Of a DNA stretch of 64,000 nt, positions 20,088 through 28,538 are shown one piece after another. The notes beneath the pieces are model-generated. The model had not been told where the DNA came from, did not search any database, and was given only the letters and a program-made list of their open reading frames with translations. Every line of letters starts with the position of its first letter. Position 1 is the stretch's first letter. The position numbers were made by a program, and so were the translations under genes. Origin of the DNA: Blastococcus xanthinilyticus (GTDB lineage Bacteria; Actinomycetota; Actinomycetes; Mycobacteriales; Geodermatophilaceae); assembly GCF_008124835.1 (NCBI RefSeq), contig NZ_VNHW01000009.1, forward strand, positions 124,001 through 188,000. Direction: 5' to 3'.

Positions 20088-20701
20088 CCCTGTCCCACGA
20101 TCTCTGGACTGCCGAGACCGGTCTCGCGACCGCGGCGCTGGAGCACCCCTTCGTGCAGGGCATCGCCGACGGCACGCTGCCGCGGGAGCGGTTCGCCGGA
20201 TACGTGGCCCAGGACGCGTTCTTCCTCGAGTCCTTCGCCCGGGCCTACGCACTGGGGGTGGCGCACAGCGCCGACCGGACGTCCCTGGACGCCTTCGCCG
20301 ACCTGCTCGCCGGCGTGCGGGAGGAGTTGCGCCTGCACGCCGGGTACGCGGACCGGTGGGGGATCGACCTGGCCGCCGTCGAGCCCTGGCCTGCCACGTC
20401 GGCGTACACGGACTTCCTGCTGGCGACGGCGTCCCTCGGCGGGGCGGCGCTCACCTGTGCCGCGATGACGCCGTGCATGCGGCTCTACGCCCACCTCGGG
20501 CAGTCGCTGGCCGGCCGGGCGGTCGGCCCCTACGAGGAGTGGGTGCGCACCTACGCCGACCCCGGGTTCGAGGAGCTCGCCGCCACCCTGGAACGGCTGC
20601 TGGACGACGTCGCGGACGACACCCCGGCGCTGCGGGCCGCCTACCGCCGGGCGATGGAGCTCGAGGTCGGCTTCTTCGACGCCGCCTGGCTGAACGCCTG
20701 A
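20084..20701 (+). CDS. tenA: TenA-family aminopyrimidine aminohydrolase (thiaminase II), TenA_C type
   Basis: 205 residues. Conserved TenA features: LEHPFVQGIADGTLPRERF at the N-terminus, the YVAQDAFFLESFARAYA helix, the catalytic-Cys region CAAMTPCMRLYAHLG, and VGPYEEWVRTYADPGFEE toward the end. The enzyme hydrolyses aminomethyl-pyrimidine from degraded thiamine to HMP. The GTG at 20084 overlaps the preceding TenA_E stop by 4 bp, so the paralogues are translationally coupled. It converges with mntH. Confidence 0.9.
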   Translation: MTLSHDLWTAETGLATAALEHPFVQGIADGTLPRERFAGYVAQDAFFLESFARAYALGVAHSADRTSLDAFADLLAGVREELRLHAGYADRWGIDLAAVEPWPATSAYTDFLLATASLGGAALTCAAMTPCMRLYAHLGQSLAGRAVGPYEEWVRTYADPGFEELAATLERLLDDVADDTPALRAAYRRAMELEVGFFDAAWLNA

Positions 20702-20725
20702 CGCACCGGCGCCGACCCGGCCGGA

Positions 20726-22021
20726 TCAGCCGAAGGCCAGGCCGATCAGCAGGTGGGCGTTGAGCCCGATGATCAGGACGGCGACCAGGCAGCCGGCGAC
20801 GGTGGTGGTGCGGCGGTTCACCCAGCCGCCCATCAGGTCGCGACGGCTGGTCAGCCACAGCAGCGGCACGAGGGCGAACGGGATGCCGAAGGAGAGCACG
20901 ACCTGCGACCAGACCAGGGCGGTCGTCGGGTCCCCGCCCAGCACCAGCACGGCCAGGGCCGGGGCCAGGGTGATCAGCCGGCGGGTGAGCACCGGGATGT
21001 GCCGCTTGAGGAACCCGGCCATGACGACCTGCCCGGCGTGCGTGCCCACCGAGGAGGAGGCGAAGCCGGAGGCCAGCAGGGCGAGGGCGAAGGCGAGGGC
21101 CGCGCCGGTGCCCAGCTGGTCGCCGAGCCCGGCGTGCACGCCCTCGAGGCTGTCGACGCCGCTGTCGCTGGTGAACAGCTGCGCGGCGATGACCAGCATC
21201 GCGGCGTTGACCAGCCCGGCCAGGCCCATGGCCACCACGATGTCGATGCGCTGCGCCCGCAGCAGCCGGCCCCGGCCCTCCCGGGTGCGGCCCGCGGTGA
21301 CGGAGTCGCCGTAGCGGCCGGGGGTGAGGGCCGAGTGCACGTAGATCACGTGCGGCATCACCGTGGCGCCCAGGATCCCGGTGGCCAGCACGATGCTCTC
21401 GGCGCCCTCGAAGGAGGGCACCATGCCGTCGGCGAGCCCGCCCGGGTCGACGCCGGCGCCGAGCAGCGTGTAGCCGAACCCGATCCCGATGACCAGCAGC
21501 AGGCCGGCGATGACCCGCTCGAACGGGCGGTACCCGCGGGACTGCGCGGCGAGCAGGATGAACGCGACGACGGCGGTGATGACGCCGCCGATCGGCAGCG
21601 GCACCCCGAACAGCAGGTACAGCGCCACCGCGCCGCCGACGATCTCGGCCAGGTCGGTGGCGATCGCCACCGCCTCGGCCTGCAGCCACAGCGCCCGGGT
21701 GACCGGCTTGGGCATGGTCTCGCGGCAGAGCGTGGCCAGGTCGCGCCCGGTGGCCAGCCCGAGCTTGGCGGTCAGCGACTGGATCAGCATCGCCATGAGG
21801 TTCGCCGCGACGATGACCCAGAGCAGCGTGTAGCCGAAGGCGGCGCCGCCGGAGAAGTTGGTCGCGAAGTTGCCGGGGTCGACGTAGGCGACGGCGGCGA
21901 CGAAGGCCGGACCGAGCATCGACCACAGCCGGCGGCGGCCCGGGGCCGGGCGCACGGGGCGCTGCGCGGGGGAGCGGAGCGTCGTCGGCAGGACGGCGGC
22001 CTCGGTCTTCGACAGGTACAC
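20726..22021 (-). CDS. mntH: Nramp-family divalent metal transporter MntH
   Basis: 431 residues with about eleven hydrophobic segments. Two Nramp signatures are present: DPGN in TM1 (AVAYVDPGNFATN) and MPH in TM6 (GATVMPHVIYVHSAL), which form the Mn2+/Fe2+ site. It is a proton-coupled importer of manganese or iron in the inner membrane. The GTG at 22019-22021 follows GAGGCCCAC; a start further in would cut the N-terminal tail. It stands alone between the TenA pair and the Mut7-C gene. Confidence 0.95.
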   Translation of the reverse strand: MYLSKTEAAVLPTTLRSPAQRPVRPAPGRRRLWSMLGPAFVAAVAYVDPGNFATNFSGGAAFGYTLLWVIVAANLMAMLIQSLTAKLGLATGRDLATLCRETMPKPVTRALWLQAEAVAIATDLAEIVGGAVALYLLFGVPLPIGGVITAVVAFILLAAQSRGYRPFERVIAGLLLVIGIGFGYTLLGAGVDPGGLADGMVPSFEGAESIVLATGILGATVMPHVIYVHSALTPGRYGDSVTAGRTREGRGRLLRAQRIDIVVAMGLAGLVNAAMLVIAAQLFTSDSGVDSLEGVHAGLGDQLGTGAALAFALALLASGFASSSVGTHAGQVVMAGFLKRHIPVLTRRLITLAPALAVLVLGGDPTTALVWSQVVLSFGIPFALVPLLWLTSRRDLMGGWVNRRTTTVAGCLVAVLIIGLNAHLLIGLAFG

Positions 22022-22117
22022 GTGGGCCTCGCAGGCGGTTCTCGGTGGGCGGTCGCTCCTGTCCTGCCCGCCCGGGGTGTCACGCCGGGGCCGACCCGTG
22101 GCCCGCGGGGGCCAAGG

Positions 22118-22873
22118 TCAGCCTCGCCTTCCTGCAGCCGACCGCGCGGCGGCCACCAGGGCGTCGATGCGGCCGGCGTGCGCGCCGCGCCAGTACACCT
22201 GGCCGCAGGAGACGCACCGGGAGAACTCGGCGTGGCTGCGGAGGGTGCCCGGCTCGAGCAACGGGGCCACCTCCGCTGTCGGCACCGGCCGCACGACGCC
22301 ACCGCAGGCCGGGCACCGGGTCAGCGGCGCGAGCTCGGGAGCGAACCGGTCGAGGACGTCGGTGAGCTGGTCGTCGGTCCCCGCACCGCGGACCAGCGCG
22401 CCGCGGGCCAGGGCCCGGCGCATGAGCAGGCCCCGGTCCTGGGTGAGCAGCACCCGGTCCTCCTCGTCGGCCCGGGTGACCAGGTCGGCGTCCTCCGCCC
22501 GGTTCGACCAGGCCGCGTCCAGCCCGAGCAGCCGCAACCGGCGGGCCAGCGTGCCCAGGCCGACGTCCAGCAGGTACCCGCCGTCCGGGGCGGGCTCCGG
22601 CCGGGCCACCTCCTCGAGCGCCACCGTGCTGCCGGGTCGTGCGCGGGCGGTCAGGGGCGCCGGCTGTCCGTCCAGCCGTACCGCCCCGATCTCGGTCGGC
22701 GGCACGCCGGCCGCCCGCACCAGGTGGCCGAGCGTGGCGTCCGGGTCGAACCGGAGACGCCGCATCCCGTCGGCCCGGTCCCGCGGAGGGAGCAGGAAGC
22801 GCAGCGCCGGGGGGAGGGCGACGGTCACCGCCCCGGGGACGTCCGGCGCCGGAACGTCCCGCGGAGCACCCAT
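22118..22873 (-). CDS. Mut7-C RNAse domain protein with N-terminal ubiquitin-like domain
   Basis: 251 residues. An N-terminal beta-grasp (Mut7-C ubiquitin) domain covers about 15-95. A PIN-like Mut7-C domain follows (YLLDVGLGTLARRLRLLG and LTQDRGLLMRRAL, with acidic residues expected for metal-dependent RNA cleavage). A C-terminal zinc ribbon has CPAC and CVSC pairs. Family knowledge: putative RNases; the target is unknown. The ATG at 22871-22873 is chosen. It lies 96 bp upstream of mntH on the same strand and could be co-transcribed with it. Confidence 0.85.
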   Translation of the reverse strand: MGAPRDVPAPDVPGAVTVALPPALRFLLPPRDRADGMRRLRFDPDATLGHLVRAAGVPPTEIGAVRLDGQPAPLTARARPGSTVALEEVARPEPAPDGGYLLDVGLGTLARRLRLLGLDAAWSNRAEDADLVTRADEEDRVLLTQDRGLLMRRALARGALVRGAGTDDQLTDVLDRFAPELAPLTRCPACGGVVRPVPTAEVAPLLEPGTLRSHAEFSRCVSCGQVYWRGAHAGRIDALVAAARSAAGRRG

Positions 22874-22984
22874 GCCACCGCCCTACCCAGCGGGCCGCGA
22901 TCGGGCACCCGTGCCGGGAGGGGTGAGACGGGCGCGTTCTGGGCACGGACCGGTCCGTCCGCCACCCCTGCCCCTGGAGGTCTC

Positions 22985-23788
22985 GTGTCCGAATCCGCGC
23001 CCCGCCCGCTCGCCCTCGTCACCGGTGCCTCCAGCGGCATCGGGTTCGAGCTGGCCAAGCAGTTCGCTGAGCACGGCTTCGACCTCGTCGTCGCCGCGGA
23101 GGACGCCGAGCTGGAGACGGCGACCGCGCAGCTGCGGGCCGCCGGCGCCGCCGTCTCGCCGGTGCGGGCCGACCTGACCCGCCGCGAGGACGTGGAGAAG
23201 CTCGTCGCCGCCGTGCGGGGCTCCGGCCGGCCGCTGGCCGCGGCCGCGCTGAACGCGGGCGTCGGGGTCGCCGGCCGGTTCGCCGAGACCGACCTCGAGG
23301 CCGAGATCGGCATGGTGGAGCTCAACTGCGTCTCGACGCTGCACCTGGCCAAGCGCGTGGTGCAGGACATGGTGGCCCAGGGGGAGGGACGGATCCTGTT
23401 CACCTCGTCGGTGGCCTCGCAGGCGCCCGAGCCGTTCCAGGCCGTCTACTCCGCGACGAAGGCGTTCGTCCAGTTCCTCGCCCTCGGCATCCGGGAGGAG
23501 CTGGCCGGCACCGGCGTCACGGTGACCGCGCTGCTGCCCGGCCCCACCGACACCGAGTTCTTCGACCGCGCCGACGCCACCGACACCAAGCTCGGCGCGA
23601 GCGACAGCAAGGACGACCCCGCGCAGGTGGCGAAGCAGGGCTTCGAGGGCCTGATGAAGGGCGAGACCTCGGTCTTCGCCGGCTCGGTCACCAGCAAGCT
23701 CATGGGCCGGCTCTCGGCGCTCATGCCCGACGCCATCGCCGGCAAGACCCACAAGCCCATGACGGCGCCGGGGTCCGCCGGGAAGTGA
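22985..23788 (+). CDS. short-chain dehydrogenase/reductase
   Basis: 267 residues. NAD(P)-binding VTGASSGIGFELA is at the N-terminus, the structural motif is ALNAGVG (an NNAG variant), the catalytic Ser sits in ILFTSSVASQ, and the YSATKAF motif gives the catalytic Tyr and Lys. PGPTDTEFF follows as in classical SDRs. The GTG at 22985 follows CTGGAGG. The substrate is unknown. It is divergent from the Mut7-C gene and precedes a GNAT gene by 21 bp. Confidence 0.9.
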   Translation: MSESAPRPLALVTGASSGIGFELAKQFAEHGFDLVVAAEDAELETATAQLRAAGAAVSPVRADLTRREDVEKLVAAVRGSGRPLAAAALNAGVGVAGRFAETDLEAEIGMVELNCVSTLHLAKRVVQDMVAQGEGRILFTSSVASQAPEPFQAVYSATKAFVQFLALGIREELAGTGVTVTALLPGPTDTEFFDRADATDTKLGASDSKDDPAQVAKQGFEGLMKGETSVFAGSVTSKLMGRLSALMPDAIAGKTHKPMTAPGSAGK

Positions 23789-23809
23789 CCGGTCGGGCAC
23801 GATGCCGGG

Positions 23810-24358
23810 ATGGAGACGCCGGAGCTGGACGCGGCGCCCCTGCTGCTGCGGCCCTGGGGGGACGAGGACGCCGACGCCGTCCTCGCCGGCCAGACGCAGG
23901 ACCCGGCCTCGCTCCTGTGGGCCGGCGGTAGCGACCTCCGCAGCCGGGACGACGCCGTCGCGCGGATCGACCGGATGCGGAACGGGGACGACCGCGCGTC
24001 CTGGGCCGTGGTGGACGGCGCGACGGCGGCGCTGCTCGGCTCGGTGAGCGTGTACTCGATCGATCCGCAGCGGGGGACCGCGGAGGTGGGCTACTGGACC
24101 GCCTCCGGCGCCCGGGGGCGCGGCCTGGCCCCGCGGGCGGTGGACGCCGCCTGCCGCTGGGTGTTCGGTGCGCTCGCGGTCGACCGCATCCAGCTCTTCC
24201 ACGCGGTCGAGAACACCGCCTCGGGGCGGGTCGCGGAGAAGGCGGGCTTCACGTTTGAGGGGCGGTTGCGCCGGTCGCACCGCTACGGCGACGGGGTCAA
24301 GCACGACGAGCTGCTCTGGGCCCGGCTCGCCGACGACCCGGTGCCGCGGCTCGGCTGA
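23810..24358 (+). CDS. GNAT-family N-acetyltransferase (RimJ/RimL-like)
   Basis: 182 residues. It starts with LLLRPWGDEDADAVL, the first strand and helix typical of RimJ/RimL acetyltransferases, and has the acetyl-CoA site GYWTASGARGRGLAPRAVDAA. The C-terminal AVENTASGRVAEKAGFTFEG is also a family hallmark. The protein substrate or antibiotic substrate cannot be inferred. No clear ribosome site precedes the ATG, so the start may be leaderless or coupled to the SDR gene 21 bp upstream. Confidence 0.9.
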   Translation: METPELDAAPLLLRPWGDEDADAVLAGQTQDPASLLWAGGSDLRSRDDAVARIDRMRNGDDRASWAVVDGATAALLGSVSVYSIDPQRGTAEVGYWTASGARGRGLAPRAVDAACRWVFGALAVDRIQLFHAVENTASGRVAEKAGFTFEGRLRRSHRYGDGVKHDELLWARLADDPVPRLG

Positions 24359-24361
24359 GCC

Positions 24362-25048
24362 TCAGAGGGGGACGCTCAGCCCCTCCGGCGCCGGCCGGTC
24401 CAGCGCCGCGGCGAGGTCGGGCCGCACCGGGGCCAGGCCGGCACCGGCCAGCACGACGTCGCGCACGAAGGTGTGCCACCGGTGGGCCGAGCGGAGCATC
24501 CCGTGCCCGCCGGCGATGGTGAAGCGGGCCACCCGCGCACCGGCCCGCTGCGCCCGGACGGCGTAGTCCGCGGACAGCTGCGCGGGCACCCACCGGTCGC
24601 CGCTGCCGTGCAGGATCGCGACAGTGCGCCCGCGCAGGTGGTCCACCGGCTCCCCCGGCGGTGTCCAGGGGGCCAGCGCGCACACCGCCGCGACGCCGTC
24701 GTGCCCGCCCGCGCGCAGCACCGCCCGGCCGCCCATGGAGTGCCCGACCAGCACGACCGGCAGCTCGCCGTGCTCGGCCCGGATCCGGTCCAGGGCCCAG
24801 CGGACGTCGGCGTAGGCGTCCGCGGCCGCGCCGTTCCACCCGGCCACCCGGTAGCGGAGCAGGCAGGTGGTGAGGCCGCGGTCGGCGGCCGAGGTGGACA
24901 CGAACGTCTCGATGGCCCGCATCCGCACCAGCGACAGGGCCCGCTCCTTGGGCGGATCGAGGCTGGCCACCGTCCCGCCGTGGCAGAACAGCGCCACCGC
25001 CCGCGGCGTCCCGGCGGCGGGCCGGGTCTCCAGGACCGGCTCGGTCAC
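24362..25048 (-). CDS. alpha/beta hydrolase
   Basis: 228 residues with the alpha/beta hydrolase pattern. The oxyanion region is FCHGGT, the nucleophile elbow is GHSMGG, the acid loop follows LHGSGDRWVP, and the catalytic His is in IAGGHGMLRSAHRW. The GTG at 25046-25048 overlaps the stop of the small gene upstream (GTGA). It converges with the GNAT gene, with a 3-bp gap. Substrate unknown. Confidence 0.85.
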   Translation of the reverse strand: MTEPVLETRPAAGTPRAVALFCHGGTVASLDPPKERALSLVRMRAIETFVSTSAADRGLTTCLLRYRVAGWNGAAADAYADVRWALDRIRAEHGELPVVLVGHSMGGRAVLRAGGHDGVAAVCALAPWTPPGEPVDHLRGRTVAILHGSGDRWVPAQLSADYAVRAQRAGARVARFTIAGGHGMLRSAHRWHTFVRDVVLAGAGLAPVRPDLAAALDRPAPEGLSVPL

Positions 25049-25254
25049 CCGCGGCGCCCCCGCCGCCCACCCCGCAGGGTGTCCCGGGCGCGGTCGCCGA
25101 GGTCGCCGGCCTTGAGCAGGGCGCCGCTGACGGCCGACGGCCCGCGGCGGCGCTCCAGCGCCCGTCCCAGCCGGCGCAGCACTCCGGTGGCCAGGGGGAC
25201 GACGACGGTCAGGATCAGCCACATGCGCAGCCGGCGGGTGAAGAAGAGCCACAT
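25045..25254 (-). CDS. small basic membrane-associated protein
   Basis: 69 residues. The N-terminus MWLFFTRRLRMWLILTVVVPLATGVL is one hydrophobic segment flanked by arginines; the rest is very basic with GDLGDRARD in the middle. The ATG at 25252-25254 follows a GAGG ribosome site. Translationally coupled to the downstream hydrolase. I do not recognise the family; small proteins with this shape occur in many actinobacteria. Confidence 0.7.
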   Translation of the reverse strand: MWLFFTRRLRMWLILTVVVPLATGVLRRLGRALERRRGPSAVSGALLKAGDLGDRARDTLRGGRRGRRG

Positions 25255-25360
25255 GCGGCCTCATCTGCCCGGGAAACGCGGCCGGGAACCGCTGGGTCGT
25301 GATCATCACGCACCGGCGGCGCCTGCAACGCTGCTCGGAGCAGCCATCAGTGCGCGCTGA

Positions 25361-26377
25361 TCACTCCTGCGCCAAGCGGACGACCATCTTCCCGGTGTTG
25401 CCGCCGCGGAGGAGGTCGAGGAACGCCGGCACCGCGTCGTCGAGCCCCTCGCGCACCGTCTCCCGGACGACGAGCTGCCCGGACGTCAGCAGCGGGGGCA
25501 CCTGCTCGATGAACTCCCCGCGCAGGTCGGCGTGGTCGCCGACGATGAACCCGCGGAGGCTCAGCTTCTTGCTCACCATCAGGAACATGTTGCGCGGGCC
25601 GGGGACCGGCTCGGTGGCGTTGTACCCGGAGATCGCGCCGCACAGCGCCGCCCGGCCGAACTCCTTGAACGCGCCGATGGCCGCCTCGAGGTGCTCGCCG
25701 CCGACGTTGTCGAAGTAGACGTCGATCCCGTCGGGCGCGGCGGCCGTCAGCAGGTCGGCGACCGGGCCGTCGTGGTAGTCGAACGCACGGGTGAAGCCGA
25801 CCTCCTCGGTCAGCCAGCGCACCTTCTCCGGCGTCCCGGCGCTGCCGACGACCGCCGAGGCGCCCTTCAGCCGGGCGAACTGCCCGACCAGGCTGCCCAC
25901 GGCGCCCGCGGCGCCGGAGACGAAGACGGCGTCGCCGGCCCGGAACTCCGCCAGCCGGAACAGCCCCACCCAGGCGGTGAGACCCGGCATCCCGAGCACG
26001 CCCAGGTGGTAGCTCGGGGGGATGCCGGGGAGCTCGGGCAGCACGCGGACGTGCGCCGCGTCGAGCACGGCGACGTCGCGCCAGGCCGCGTCGGCGAGCA
26101 CCAGCGCGCCTTCGGGCACGTCGGGGGAGCGGGAGGCGATCACCCGGCCGACCGCACCGCCCTTCATCGTCTCGCCGATCTCCCAGCGGGCGGCGTAGGA
26201 CTTCCCGGCGTTCATCCGCCCGCGCATGTACGGGTCGACGCTCATCACGAGCATCCGGACGACGATCTGCCCGTCGGCCGGGTCGGGCCGCTCCAGCTCG
26301 ACCAGGCGGAAGTCGTCGGGGGTCGGCTCGCCGTGCGGGCGGGCCGCCAGCTGCCACTCTCGGGTCCGGATCGGCAT
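25361..26377 (-). CDS. zinc-independent NADP-dependent oxidoreductase (MDR superfamily)
   Basis: 338 residues. VDPYMRGRMN, the Rossmann segment VFVSGAAGAVGSLVGQFARLKGA, FDYHDGP and FDNVGGEHLEAAI are hallmarks of the leukotriene B4 dehydrogenase / CurA-like branch of medium-chain reductases. These reduce alpha,beta-unsaturated ketones or aldehydes with NADPH. The ATG at 26375-26377 was preferred over one three codons upstream, because that one leaves no space for the AGG. It stands alone. Confidence 0.92.
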   Translation of the reverse strand: MPIRTREWQLAARPHGEPTPDDFRLVELERPDPADGQIVVRMLVMSVDPYMRGRMNAGKSYAARWEIGETMKGGAVGRVIASRSPDVPEGALVLADAAWRDVAVLDAAHVRVLPELPGIPPSYHLGVLGMPGLTAWVGLFRLAEFRAGDAVFVSGAAGAVGSLVGQFARLKGASAVVGSAGTPEKVRWLTEEVGFTRAFDYHDGPVADLLTAAAPDGIDVYFDNVGGEHLEAAIGAFKEFGRAALCGAISGYNATEPVPGPRNMFLMVSKKLSLRGFIVGDHADLRGEFIEQVPPLLTSGQLVVRETVREGLDDAVPAFLDLLRGGNTGKMVVRLAQE

Positions 26378-26442
26378 GCCGCCCATCCTGCCGGGCGGCG
26401 GGACGACCGCGCCGCCCGGCCGGTCGTGGCCGGCCGCGGGGG

Positions 26443-26820
26443 TCAGGCCGAGCGGCCGTCGCGCTCCGCGGCGCCCGGTGCGGTGCGGCGCGCGCGCTCG
26501 CCGCGGGCCACCTCGGTGGCCAGTGCGTCGAGCGGCTGGGCGAAGGATGCCAGCGGGTCGGTGAGATGGGTCAGCCACGCCAGCGCGGCCGCCAGCCCCG
26601 CCTCGTCGAGGGAGTAGAGCCGGCGGGTGCCCTCGGCGCGCACCGCGACCAGGCCCGCCTCCCGCAGCACCCGCAGGTGCTGCGACACGGCGGGCTGGGA
26701 GATCGGCGCCGCGGCCTGCAGGGCCGTGACGAGGGCGCCGGCCGGCTGCTCCCCGCCGGCCAGCAGCTCCAGGACCTGCCGGCGGGTGCGGTCGCCGAGC
26801 GCTTCGAAGATGCCGTTCAC
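26443..26820 (-). CDS. ArsR-family transcriptional regulator
   Basis: 125 residues with a winged helix-turn-helix: IFEALGDRTRRQVLELLAGG, then PISQPAVSQHLRVLREAGLV (recognition helix) and the wing VRAEGTRRLYSLD. Metal-binding cysteines are absent, as in the ArsR subgroup that accompanies SRPBCC proteins. The GTG at 26818-26820 overlaps the SRPBCC stop. Probably autoregulates the two-gene operon through the palindrome at 27487-27502. Confidence 0.9.
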   Translation of the reverse strand: MNGIFEALGDRTRRQVLELLAGGEQPAGALVTALQAAAPISQPAVSQHLRVLREAGLVAVRAEGTRRLYSLDEAGLAAALAWLTHLTDPLASFAQPLDALATEVARGERARRTAPGAAERDGRSA

Positions 26821-27473
26821 CCGCCGGCCGGAGCCTCCTGGGGCGGCACGGTGTAGAAGGACACCGTGCGGGCGGCGGCCTCGCGCGCCGGGCCGGCCTC
26901 GTCGCCGTCGGCCACCGCCGCGTCGGCCCACCCGGCGGCCGCGTGGCGCACGAACTCCACGCCCTCGGGGCTCACCGCGAACGTCTCGGCGATCGCCGGG
27001 TCCACCGCCCCCCCGCTGTCGAGGTGCAGCCCGAGCCCCATGAGGGCGAGGTCCCACCCCACGCCGACCGCGCCCGGGCCGAACTGCGCCCAGAAGTCGG
27101 GGTCGACCACGGCCTCGTGCACCAGCTCGAGGGTGGTGCCGTCACCCTCGGGGGTCAGCCGGATCTCCAGCCAGGACACCTGGTCCCCGAACTCCCAGGT
27201 CACCGCGAACGACTCCGGCTCGGTGCAGCGCTCGACGACGCCGCCGGCGTTGCCCTGGGTCTGGTAGCGGCCGCCCTCGCGCAGCTCCCCGGTCACCGGG
27301 AGGAACCAGCGCGGCAGGCGGTCGGGGTCGGTGAGCGCGCTCCACAGGTCGGTGCGGGCGCCGCGGTAGGTGCGGCGCGCGACGGCGATCCGCGTGGGCG
27401 CGCCGTCGCGCGAGCCGGTGCGCACCTCGCGGGTCACCAGGCCCGCCGTGGTCACGGGGTCGATGGTCGTCAT
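26817..27473 (-). CDS. SRPBCC (AHSA1-type) domain protein
   Basis: 218 residues. A Bet v1-like SRPBCC domain is indicated by TDLWSALTDPDRLPRWFLPVTGEL and a later FGDQVSWLEIRLTPEGDGTTLELVHEA. These domains bind hydrophobic ligands. The ATG at 27471-27473 follows AAAGGA at ideal spacing. It is the first gene of an operon with an ArsR regulator, a very common pairing whose ligand is mostly unknown. Confidence 0.88.
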   Translation of the reverse strand: MTTIDPVTTAGLVTREVRTGSRDGAPTRIAVARRTYRGARTDLWSALTDPDRLPRWFLPVTGELREGGRYQTQGNAGGVVERCTEPESFAVTWEFGDQVSWLEIRLTPEGDGTTLELVHEAVVDPDFWAQFGPGAVGVGWDLALMGLGLHLDSGGAVDPAIAETFAVSPEGVEFVRHAAAGWADAAVADGDEAGPAREAAARTVSFYTVPPQEAPAGG

Positions 27474-27486
27474 GACCGGTCCTTTC

Positions 27487-27502
27487 ATAGGTAGCAACTT
27501 AT
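27487..27502. promoter_or_regulatory. probable ArsR-type operator
   Basis: ATAGGTAGCAACTTAT is an imperfect 16-bp palindrome (6 of 8 half-site positions match) located 14 bp upstream of the SRPBCC start codon. It is much more A+T-rich than its surroundings. Binding by the ArsR protein encoded in the operon is inference. Confidence 0.5.
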
Positions 27503-27635
27503 AGAGCCACGCTAGCCGGGCCGGCCGGTCGGCACAAGAGCCGGTCACGCCCGCCCACCTCGGTGCCGCGGCGCGTCGTCGAGCGCAGCCGTCGGCCGGG
27601 TTGGTGCGTCGTCGCCCGGCTGGTTTGCTGGGGCC

Positions 27636-28538
27636 ATGGAGATCCTCCGGACACCCGACGAGCGGTTCGTCGACCTGCCCGACTTCCCGTACGAGCCCCG
27701 GTACGTCGAGCTCGCCGGGGGTCTGCGGGTGGCCTGCGTCGAGGAGGGGCCGCAGGACGGCGAGACGGTCCTGCTGCTGCACGGCGAGCCGTCCTGGTCG
27801 TTCCTGTACCGCCGGATGATCCCGGTCCTGGTCGACGCCGGCCTGCGCGTCGTCGCTCCCGACCTCGTCGGCTTCGGCCGCTCCGACAAGCCGGCCGCGC
27901 GGGAGGACTACAGCTACGCCGGGCACGTCGGGTGGATGCGGGAGGCGCTGTTCGACCGGCTGGACCTGCGCGACGTCACCCTCGTCTGCCAGGACTGGGG
28001 TGGGCTGATCGGGCTGCGGCTGGTCGCCGAGAACGCGGACCGGTTCGCCCGGGTCGTCGTCGCCAACACCGGGCTGCCCACCGGCGACCAGAAGATGAGC
28101 GACGCCTTCCTGGCCTGGCAGCGCTTCTCGCAGGAGAGCCCGGAGTTCCAGATCGGCCGGATCGTCGGCAACGGGACGGTCGGCGGGCTGGCCCCCGAGG
28201 TGGTCGCCGCCTACGACGCCCCCTTCCCCGACGACCGGTACACCGCGGGCGCCCGGGTCTTCCCCGCCCTGGTCCCCACCTCGCCCGACGACCCGGCCGC
28301 CGCCGCCAACCGCGCGGCGTGGCAGGAGCTGTCCCGCTGGGAGAAGCCGTTCCTGACGGCGTTCTCCGACGGGGACCCGATCACCGGCGGCGGCGAGCGG
28401 GTCTTCCAGAAGCTGGTCCCGGGCGCGCAGGGCATGCCGCACACGACCCTGCCCGGGGGCGGGCACTTCCTGCAGGAGGACGTCGGCCCCGAGCTGGCCC
28501 GCGTCGTCGTCGACCTGATCACCGCCACCCCCCGGTGA
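27636..28538 (+). CDS. haloalkane dehalogenase (HLD-I type)
   Basis: 300 residues. LLLHGEPSWSFLYRRM is the oxyanion region of haloalkane dehalogenases of the DhlA/DhmA subfamily. The nucleophile elbow CQDWGGLIGL has Asp as nucleophile and the halide-stabilising Trp. The acid follows in SDGDPITGGG, and the catalytic His in PGGGHFLQED. The enzyme hydrolyses haloalkanes to alcohols in the cytoplasm. Its stop overlaps the start of the methyltransferase gene (GTGA). True substrate range unknown. Confidence 0.92.
   Translation: MEILRTPDERFVDLPDFPYEPRYVELAGGLRVACVEEGPQDGETVLLLHGEPSWSFLYRRMIPVLVDAGLRVVAPDLVGFGRSDKPAAREDYSYAGHVGWMREALFDRLDLRDVTLVCQDWGGLIGLRLVAENADRFARVVVANTGLPTGDQKMSDAFLAWQRFSQESPEFQIGRIVGNGTVGGLAPEVVAAYDAPFPDDRYTAGARVFPALVPTSPDDPAAAANRAAWQELSRWEKPFLTAFSDGDPITGGGERVFQKLVPGAQGMPHTTLPGGGHFLQEDVGPELARVVVDLITATPR

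Noticed and set aside
20753-22984. Long plus-strand frame upstream of the SDR, antisense to mntH and the Mut7-C gene
   Set aside because: Composition is Gln/Asp/His-rich as expected from antisense of G+C-rich genes; the SDR begins cleanly at a GTG with a ribosome site at 22985.
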